DNA from: UBA5070 sp035352895
Lineage (GTDB): Bacteria; Fibrobacterota; Fibrobacteria; UBA5070
Assembly: GCA_035352895.1 (NCBI GenBank)
Contig: DAOPYN010000016.1
Span: 3,343 to 67,342 of the forward strand
Direction: 5' to 3'
DNA: 64,000 bases
This document shows positions 58,249-64,000 of this stretch, piece by piece. Both the position numbers and the translations under genes were made by a program. The notes under the pieces were generated by a model. That model was not told the origin of the DNA. It worked only from the letters and a program-made list of their open reading frames with translations, and did not search any database. Position 1 is the stretch's first letter; every line of letters starts with the position of its first letter.

Positions 58249-60321
58249 ATGTCCATTACCCGTATCGTCTTGGGGAGCATTCGTTCACGACTGATCTGGA
58301 CTTCGATCCTGGTCGCCTTCTTCGCCTTTGGCCTGACCGCGGGCTTTTCCATCTTCAAATTGCGATCCATCCAGGAGCAGGGACTGGAAGTCCAGATCCG
58401 CAGCCAGTCGGAAGCCGGTGCCCGTGAGGTGGAGGCTGTGATGGAACGCAAGGTGGGGTTCGCCCGCGCCTTGGCGAGGTCGGTGGAGGGAATCGCCTCC
58501 CTGCCCGATGGCCAGAAGCGGGAAGTGTTGGATTCCGTGGTCCGTTCCATGGCCTTCGAGGAGGGCGTGTCCGCGGCCTACGTGAACGTGGAGCATGGAC
58601 GATTCTTCTCCGCGAAGGTCGGCACACCTGGGAAGAAGCCGGGTTCCACATGGTTCAAGGACGGCACAGGGCGCGTCCGGTACGATCCCGTGGGAGCGGA
58701 CACTCCCATCGATTCTTCCGCCGCATGGTACTGGAACGCGTTCCGAAGTGGACACGAAGGCATGGTGGAACCCTACCGCTACAGCTACCTGCCGGGAATC
58801 GACTCCATCCTGATGGTTTCCATGGCGGTGCCCATCCAGGTGGGAGGGAAGGTGGTGGGCGTGGCGGGAGTGGATGTTCCCTTCACCCAACTGCAGACGG
58901 TGGTCGGCGAAGTCCATCCCATCGCCGGATCGTACGCCATCCTCGTATCCAACAATGGCGTGCGATTGGCGCATCCGAAGCCAGAGTTGCTGATGAAGCG
59001 GTTGGGGGACGACATGGCCGACGCGGAGCGCCGATCCCTCCTGGATTCCATCCGCTTGGGGCGGCCAACCCAGGTGGAGAAGATCGCCAAGGGATTGGGA
59101 GCGATGAGCCTGATCCGATATCAACCGGTCGTGGTGGGCAAGACCGGGACGGCATGGTCGTTGGGCCTGGTCTTTCCCATCGACGAGATGCGCGCACCGG
59201 TGGCTCGAACCCGCAATGAGCTTCTGTTCGCGACCTTGCTGGCAGTCGCTTTCCTGGCGTTGGTCCTGGGTGTCCTGACGGCAAGGCTCCTGAGGCCATT
59301 GGAGGTGACCGCGGGTTTCATGCGGGAACTGGCCGAAGGGGATGGAGACCTGACACGGCGGGTTTCCGCGACCGGCGTCGACGAGACGGATCGCCTGGCC
59401 GTCGAATTCAACCGCTTCGCGGAAGCGACCCGGCAGATGGTCGGGAATGTCGTGGAACGGATGCTTCCGGTGAAATCCGGTGGCGGGGAGATGCGGCGGG
59501 TCTCCCAAGAGATGGATGCCTTGTCCAACCGGTTGGCCGCCCAGGCGCGGACCGTGGGAGAGGAGGCCGACCGGATGTCCGGGAGCGCCCAGGGGGCGCA
59601 CGGAGCCATGGAGCGTTCCGGTGGAAACCTGGAGCGGATCGCGGCGGCGGTGGAAGAGATGAACGCGAGCGTCGGCGAGATCTCCCAGGGGGCGAACCTG
59701 TCCATGACCACGGGACGGGAAGCCATGGCCGCCGCCGAGCAGGCCAGCCGGTTCGTCGGGGAATTGTCGAACGCCTCCCGCGAGATCGAGGATGTGATCG
59801 AGATCATCGTGGAGATTTCCGAGCAGACCAAGCTCCTGGCCTTGAACGCCACGATCGAGGCCGCCCGCGCCGGGGAGGCCGGCAAGGGTTTCGCCGTGGT
59901 CGCGGGCGAAGTGAAGGAGCTGGCCAAGGGGACCGCCGCGGCCACCGAGGACATCCGGGCCAAGGTCGACAAGATCCGCTCGGCCACCGCGAGCGCGGTG
60001 GAGCGGATCGAGACGATCCGCGCCGTGATCCACAAGTCGTCCGACATGCAGAACACCATCGCGGCCTCCGTGGAGGAACAGTCCGCGAGCACCCGCGAGA
60101 TCGCCTCCAGCCTGGCCGAGGTCGTGTCCGAGATCAAGGAGGTCCGCAAGGGCCTGGCGGGTGTGGCCACCGGCGCCGACTCCGTGCATCGGGAGATGCT
60201 CTCGCTGAACTCGACCAGCGGGGAATTGCAGACCGAATCCGAACAGGTTCGCCAGATGGTGTCCCAGATGGACGGCGCGATCCTCGACATCGACCGCCTG
60301 TTGGGGCGATTCAAGATCTGA
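58249..60321 (+). CDS. Methyl-accepting chemotaxis protein (dCache sensor)
   Basis: The protein is 690 aa. A membrane helix at ~15-38 (TSILVAFFAFGLTAGFSIF) is followed by a dCache-like sensor domain (~40-320, with YRYSYLPGIDSILMVSMAVPIQVGGKVVGVAGVDVPF), a second helix (~328-350, LLFATLLAVAFLALVLGVLTA) and a HAMP domain. The long helical signalling domain has the hairpin tip EISEQTKLLALNATIEAARAGEAGKGFAVVAGEV. It passes an outside signal to CheA/CheW. No che genes or flagellar genes are in the window, so it may feed a gliding, pilus or c-di-GMP pathway. Confidence 0.95.
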   Translation: MSITRIVLGSIRSRLIWTSILVAFFAFGLTAGFSIFKLRSIQEQGLEVQIRSQSEAGAREVEAVMERKVGFARALARSVEGIASLPDGQKREVLDSVVRSMAFEEGVSAAYVNVEHGRFFSAKVGTPGKKPGSTWFKDGTGRVRYDPVGADTPIDSSAAWYWNAFRSGHEGMVEPYRYSYLPGIDSILMVSMAVPIQVGGKVVGVAGVDVPFTQLQTVVGEVHPIAGSYAILVSNNGVRLAHPKPELLMKRLGDDMADAERRSLLDSIRLGRPTQVEKIAKGLGAMSLIRYQPVVVGKTGTAWSLGLVFPIDEMRAPVARTRNELLFATLLAVAFLALVLGVLTARLLRPLEVTAGFMRELAEGDGDLTRRVSATGVDETDRLAVEFNRFAEATRQMVGNVVERMLPVKSGGGEMRRVSQEMDALSNRLAAQARTVGEEADRMSGSAQGAHGAMERSGGNLERIAAAVEEMNASVGEISQGANLSMTTGREAMAAAEQASRFVGELSNASREIEDVIEIIVEISEQTKLLALNATIEAARAGEAGKGFAVVAGEVKELAKGTAAATEDIRAKVDKIRSATASAVERIETIRAVIHKSSDMQNTIAASVEEQSASTREIASSLAEVVSEIKEVRKGLAGVATGADSVHREMLSLNSTSGELQTESEQVRQMVSQMDGAILDIDRLLGRFKI

Positions 60322-60447
60322 GCATACCTGCCATGCGTCCGGTGGATGGGTCCGCTCCGTCGGGCCGAGGCTAGTTTTCCCTGTCTCTAGAACGCGGGGC
60401 GATCCGGACGGACGCCCCTTTCCAGGTTCCGAAGAAGGGGAAGAACG

Positions 60448-61521
60448 ATGTCGAAGACCCACAAGATCGCAGTCCTGGCCGGTGATGGGATCGGTCCCGA
60501 GGTGATGGCCCAGGCCCTGCGCGTGATGGAGGCCGTGGCCGCCAAGGACGGCTTCTCCTTCGATTGGAAGCCGGCCAAGGTGGGCGGGTCCGCCTACGAC
60601 GCGTTCCAGCATCCCCTGCCGCAGTCCACCATCGACACCTGCAAGGATTCCGAGGCCATCTTCTTCGGGTCCGTGGGCGGTCCCAAGTGGGAAAGCCTTC
60701 CCCCCGACCTCCAGCCCGAGCGGGGTGCGTTGCTGCCCTTGCGCAAGATCTTCGGGCTGTACGCGAACCTGCGACCCGCCACCGTCTACAAGGCCCTGGC
60801 CGGCGCCTGCCCGCTGCGCGCCGACATCGTGGGCGACGGCTTCGACGTCCTGGTGGTGCGCGAACTCACCGGCGACGTCTACTTCGGGCAGCCCAAGGGG
60901 CGCGAGGGCGACCGCGCCTTCGACAACATGGTCTATTCCGTGCACGAGATCGAGCGGATCGCCCGGGTGGCGTTCAAGGCCGCGCGTGCACGCCGCAACC
61001 ACGTGACCTCCATCGACAAGGCCAATGTGCTGGCGGCCAGCGTTCTCTGGCGCGAAGTGGTCACCCGCATCCACAAGGACGAGTTTCCCGACGTGAAGCT
61101 GTCGCACATGTACGTGGACAACGGCGCCATGCAGCTGGTGCGCAGCCCCAAGCAGTTCGATGTGATGCTGTGCCCCAACCTCTTCGGCGACATCCTCTCC
61201 GACGAGGCCGGCGCGATCACCGGTAGCTTGGGCATGCTGCCTTCCGCCTCGCTCGCGGAAGGAACCTTCGGATTGTTCGAGCCTTCGGGCGGTTCGGCCC
61301 CCGACATCGCGGGCAAGGGCATCGCCAACCCCTTGGCGCAGATTCTGTCAGGAGCCATGCTCCTGCGCTACGCCCTGGGCCGCGAGGAGAGCGCCCGCCG
61401 CATCGAGGCGGCCGTGGCCAAGGTGCTGGACGACGGCATCGCCACCGGCGACATCGCCTGGGCCGGAGCCCAGGTGGTGAACACCGCGGGAATGGGCGAC
61501 GCGGTGATCGCGCGGCTCTGA
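60448..61521 (+). CDS. leuB: 3-isopropylmalate dehydrogenase LeuB
   Basis: The protein is 357 aa. It has the N-terminal AGDGIGPEVMAQALRV, IFFGSVGGPKWE, LTGDVYFGQPKG, the metal-binding VDNGAMQLVR region, LCPNLFGDILSDEAGAITGSLGMLPSASL and the NAD-binding LFEPSGGSAPDIAGKG. It catalyses the oxidative decarboxylation step of leucine synthesis. It stands alone, and ends eight bases before a convergent gene. ilvC is about 0.9 kb downstream on the opposite strand. Confidence 0.95.
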   Translation: MSKTHKIAVLAGDGIGPEVMAQALRVMEAVAAKDGFSFDWKPAKVGGSAYDAFQHPLPQSTIDTCKDSEAIFFGSVGGPKWESLPPDLQPERGALLPLRKIFGLYANLRPATVYKALAGACPLRADIVGDGFDVLVVRELTGDVYFGQPKGREGDRAFDNMVYSVHEIERIARVAFKAARARRNHVTSIDKANVLAASVLWREVVTRIHKDEFPDVKLSHMYVDNGAMQLVRSPKQFDVMLCPNLFGDILSDEAGAITGSLGMLPSASLAEGTFGLFEPSGGSAPDIAGKGIANPLAQILSGAMLLRYALGREESARRIEAAVAKVLDDGIATGDIAWAGAQVVNTAGMGDAVIARL

Positions 61522-61528
61522 GCCTTCC

Positions 61529-62197
61529 TCAGAAGCTTCCCAGCATCCGGAACGCCTGCTCCCTGATCCAGGGGGCATCGGGGAGCCGGTACCGCAGACT
61601 TTCCTGGCAGTGGTCCAGGTGGGTCTCGGGGGCGTCCGGATCCTCGGTGCGCTCCGGGCGCACGATCCGGATCCACGCTTCCAGGCTGTCCCGACGACGT
61701 GGCGCGCTGGCCTGGAATCCCGTCCGGTTCGCACGTTCCAGGGCGTGTTCGGCGTACAAAGGGATGCGCGAGACCTGGTGGACATGCCCCGACCCACCGC
61801 CGTCCAAGCAAGAAAGCAGGCGGTCGAGTTCGTAGAAGGCTTCCTGCATCCGGCGGCGTTCCGTCTGGTGCCCCGCGTGCCTGCGCGACAGCGACAGGGC
61901 GGCCGTCTGGAAGAAATCGTCCTGGCAGTTTTCGCAAGCTTGGACCTGGCCGCTGGAATCCGACCGGAGATGGCGGGCCCAGGCGGTGTCCGGATCCAGC
62001 GTCGCCAGCGAGTCCGGCGAAAGGTAGGGGTGGATCGACGCGAGACTGTCCAGGGTCGTGGAGGTCAGGGCCAGCGTGTCCCGGTGGCGGAAGGTGTCGC
62101 GGACCACCAGACGCACCGGAGCCTGCTCCGGCGAAGCCGCGATCGCCCCGCAGGCCAGGCTGGCGATGGCGAGTGCGACGCTGCTCGGGAATCCCAT
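61529..62197 (-). CDS. Secreted protein of unknown function
   Basis: The protein is 222 aa. It has a signal peptide (GFPSSVALAIASLACGAIAA). The mature part carries one Cys pair (CENCQDDFFQTAALSLSRRH), a third Cys in LLSCLDGG and several His residues, and ends RIREQAFRML-like. It is Arg/Asp/Ser-rich like other secreted proteins of this genome. No domain is recognised. The ATG at 62197 is chosen for the signal peptide; longer upstream readings enter the ilvC terminator region. Confidence 0.55.
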   Translation of the reverse strand: MGFPSSVALAIASLACGAIAASPEQAPVRLVVRDTFRHRDTLALTSTTLDSLASIHPYLSPDSLATLDPDTAWARHLRSDSSGQVQACENCQDDFFQTAALSLSRRHAGHQTERRRMQEAFYELDRLLSCLDGGGSGHVHQVSRIPLYAEHALERANRTGFQASAPRRRDSLEAWIRIVRPERTEDPDAPETHLDHCQESLRYRLPDAPWIREQAFRMLGSF

Positions 62198-62226
62198 CGC
62201 GGCAAATCTATCAACCGGCGGGAACG

Positions 62227-62256
62227 AAAAGACCCCCGGCGTTTCCGCCGAGGGTC
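62227..62256 (-). terminator. Intrinsic terminator of ilvC
   Basis: An 11-bp stem with one mismatch (62231-62241 with 62246-62256) and a 4-base loop is followed on the minus strand by TTTTCGTTCC. It lies ~160 bases after the ilvC stop and just before the start of the downstream minus-strand gene. Confidence 0.75.
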
Positions 62257-62300
62257 CGACTGCGACAAATTCTGACTTGAGGTTCGTTCGCCCTGCCGCC

Positions 62301-62373
62301 GCCCTTCGATACACTTCGCTTCGCGAAGCACGGTTCGACAGGCTCACCGCGGCGCTCAGGGAACGGCGACTTT
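62301..62373. repeat. REP-like palindromic repeat
   Basis: CCCTTCGATACACTTC, the perfect 12-base palindrome GCTTCGCGAAGC (62318-62329), GGTTCGACAGGCTCACC and GCTCAGGGAAC have the look of dispersed intergenic palindromic elements common in GC-rich genomes. It sits in the 3' leader of ilvC. Copies elsewhere in the genome are expected but cannot be tested here. Confidence 0.4.
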
Positions 62374-62415
62374 CCACCCGCGGCCAGAGGGGCACTCTGG
62401 ACGAACGGATCTCGA

Positions 62416-63432
62416 TCAGTTGATCTCCTTGGCCTCGAACCACTTCATGTTGCGGCGGAGCTTCTTGCCCACTTCCTCGAGCTGGAGCTTGCGCTCGGAA
62501 GCTTGCTTGGCGCGGAAGTTCTTCATGCCGTTCTTGTGGACTTCGTCCATCCAGTTCTTGGCGAAGGTGCCCTTCTGGATGTCGGTCAGCGCCTTCTTCA
62601 TGGCCTTGCGCGTGGCGTCGGTCACGATCTTGGGGCCGGTGGTGTAGTCGCCGAACTCGGCCGTGTTGGAAATGCTGTAGCGCATGTACGACAGGCCGCC
62701 CTGGTACATGAGGTCGACGATCAGCTTCACTTCATGGAAGCACTCGAAGTAGGCCATCTCGGGAGGGTAGCCGGCGTCGACGAGGGTCTGGAATCCGGCC
62801 TTCACCAGTTCCGAGATGCCGCCGCAGAGGACCGCCTGTTCGCCGAAGAGATCGGTTTCGGTCTCGTCCTTGAAGGAGGTCTCGAACACGCCGCCACGCA
62901 GGCTGCCGATGCCCTTGGCGTGGGCCAGAGCCTTGGCCTTGGCCTTGCCGGAAGCGTCCTGGAAGATGGCGATGAGGCCAGGCACGCCGCCGCCCTTCTC
63001 GAACTCGGCGCGGACCATGTGGCCGGGGCCCTTGGGAGCCGACATGATCACGTCGACGTCCTTGGGGACCTTGATGTACTTGAAGTGGATGTTGAATCCG
63101 TGCGAGAAGATGAGGGTCTTGCCCTTCTTCAGGCTGGGGAGGATGTCGGATTCGTAGATCTTGGCCTGGACTTCGTCCGGCAGCAGGATCTGGATGAAGT
63201 CGGCCTTGGCGGCGGCTTCGGCGGCCGACATCAGGGTGACGCCCGGCTTGAAGCCGTGCTTGACGGCCAGCTTGTAGTTGTCGGAGCCCTTGCGCTGTCC
63301 CACGATCACGTTCACGCCGGAGTCGCGCAGGTTCTGGGCCTGGGCGTGTCCCTGCGATCCGTAGCCGATCACGGCGATCGTCTTGTTCTTGAAGGGGGCC
63401 AGCGACCCGTCCTTGTTCGTGTAGACCTTCAT
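62416..63432 (-). CDS. ilvC: Ketol-acid reductoisomerase IlvC
   Basis: The protein is 338 aa, class I size. The NADP loop is AVIGYGSQGHAQAQNLRDSG; SAPKGPGHMVRAEFEKGGGVP, the metal site DLFGEQAVLCGGISELV and FECFHEVKLIVDLMYQGGL are all present. It acts in valine, isoleucine and leucine synthesis. The start at 63432 gives the standard MKVYTNKDGSL opening, with AAGGGAG just upstream; an in-frame ATG at 63465 would add 11 unconserved residues. Confidence 0.96.
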   Translation of the reverse strand: MKVYTNKDGSLAPFKNKTIAVIGYGSQGHAQAQNLRDSGVNVIVGQRKGSDNYKLAVKHGFKPGVTLMSAAEAAAKADFIQILLPDEVQAKIYESDILPSLKKGKTLIFSHGFNIHFKYIKVPKDVDVIMSAPKGPGHMVRAEFEKGGGVPGLIAIFQDASGKAKAKALAHAKGIGSLRGGVFETSFKDETETDLFGEQAVLCGGISELVKAGFQTLVDAGYPPEMAYFECFHEVKLIVDLMYQGGLSYMRYSISNTAEFGDYTTGPKIVTDATRKAMKKALTDIQKGTFAKNWMDEVHKNGMKNFRAKQASERKLQLEEVGKKLRRNMKWFEAKEIN

Positions 63433-63573
63433 CGAAAGCTCCCTTGTGGGGGTGGTTGGTGGCAAGTGGCGAAAAAGTAGAACACTTAGCGCGCGGGTGG
63501 CGCGAGGCTTTGGCCCTGGCGGGCCTGCGTTTCTTCGCTACGCGAGACTGTTGACCCTGGCGGGTCGGCTTTG

Positions 63574-63778
63574 CACGGGGCGGCCGCGCCCCGTGTCCCG
63601 CGGCCCAAGGGGCACTGGCGCCCCTTGGGGATCCGCCACCGGGGGGCTTGGACTTACGCGGCCATGGTGGCTTGCTGGACCTGCGGGAGATGCGGATCTT
63701 CCAGCACTAGGGGAATGGCATCAGCGTCGCGATCGGCATCTTCATGGCACTGGCCGCTCCAATAACCAAGCCCCCCGG
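63574..63778. repeat. Cluster of strong inverted repeats, possibly a structured element
   Basis: Three structures lie side by side. First, 9-bp CACGGGGCG/CGCCCCGTG with a 4-base loop (63574-63595). Second, 10-bp CCCAAGGGGC/GCCCCTTGGG with a 6-base loop (63604-63629). Third, a 13-bp perfect inverted repeat CCGGGGGGCTTGG (63639-63651) and CCAAGCCCCCCGG (63766-63778) enclosing a second pair GCGGCCA/TGGCCGC (63658-63664 and 63751-63757). No T-runs and no convincing gene are present. It could be a small non-autonomous repeat element or a structured RNA. Confidence 0.5.
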
Positions 63779-64000
63779 ACCCCCTCGCTTCGGCAGCGGC
63801 AGGCGTTGCATTGGAGTGCCGGTGGCCCGACTTCGCTTCGCTGGTCGGGTGCGCGATCGATTCGCTTTCCTCCTCAAATCTCCATGGATTCCACGGCGGG
63901 AATCATCCAAAGGCCCGGTGGGCAATTCGGAGTGGAGTGTTTCCCTCTAACAGGACGCTGAAAAACCCTTCAAATCAACTGCGCCAAGACAGAATCTGTC
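63779..64000. other. Gene-free end of window
   Basis: No frame here has a plausible start, ribosome site and protein-like composition. The last ~70 bases are more AT-rich (CTGAAAAACCCTTCAAATC), which may mark the approach to another gene or promoter outside the window. Confidence 0.5.

Noticed and set aside
63433..63465. Upstream ATG for ilvC at 63465
   Set aside because: It adds an unconserved leader. The ATG at 63432 has a ribosome site and the standard IlvC N-terminus.

Overview
The window is one GC-rich bacterial scaffold segment with a 100-base assembly gap at 49719-49818. It looks like a Gram-negative (diderm) bacterium: there are outer-membrane beta-barrel proteins, TolQ/TolR-type motor proteins and a meso-DAP-type MurE. 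Several secreted proteins are rich in Asp-Ser-Leu repeats, a TonB-like protein ends in an AgmX/PglI-type domain, and no flagellar genes are visible. My best guess is Fibrobacterota or a neighbouring FCB or Myxococcota-like lineage. That is inference, because no ribosomal RNA or marker search was possible. No phage, insertion sequence or CRISPR array was found.

Layout. 1-3115: a truncated papain-like peptidase with a secreted partner, then a divergent pair (M15 peptidase and UDP-glucose dehydrogenase). 3360-15452: nine co-directional envelope genes comprising a beta-helix protein, a barrel-TPR protein, a giant TPR protein, an SH3b protein, one TolQ/ExbB-like protein, two TolR/ExbD-like proteins, an FHA-like/TonB-like AgmX-domain protein and an outer-membrane barrel. 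Together they resemble the parts list of the myxobacterial Agl/Glt motor. 15557-21777: the rod-shape operon mreB-mreC-mreD-mrdA-rodA followed by comF, then tRNA-Ser(UGA). 22095-25411: an alpha/beta hydrolase, a DUF2914-type membrane protein and a conserved protein of unknown function.

25629-41234: a tightly coupled division and cell-wall (dcw) operon. It has a recognisable MraZ operator and runs mraZ, rsmH, ftsI, murE, murF, a 57-codon frame, a degenerate murD-like gene, ftsW, murG, murC, ftsQ, ftsA, ftsZ and hemW. Three features stand out: rsmH runs in frame into an ftsL-like tail, mraY is absent, and the MurD-like protein lacks the ATP-binding central domain. 41313-47061: small accessory and regulatory genes (collar-domain secreted protein, DUF2809, DUF985 cupin, DUF2164, GntR-like regulator, REC-GGDEF protein) and purQ. 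47062-63432: a hybrid histidine kinase, a 103-bp tandem repeat array with the gap, purL, a cysteine desulfurase, a DUF4184 protein, a large Cys-pair secreted protein, a phosphoesterase, a chemoreceptor, leuB and ilvC. The last ~570 bases have no convincing gene but contain strong inverted repeats.

The central theme is the cell envelope. Wall synthesis for elongation (Mre/Rod), wall synthesis for division (dcw) and a probable proton-motive envelope machine lie within about 37 kb, with the motor-like cluster directly upstream of mreB on the same strand. Many genes are coupled by 4-base ATGA, GTGA or TTGA overlaps, and TTG starts are common.
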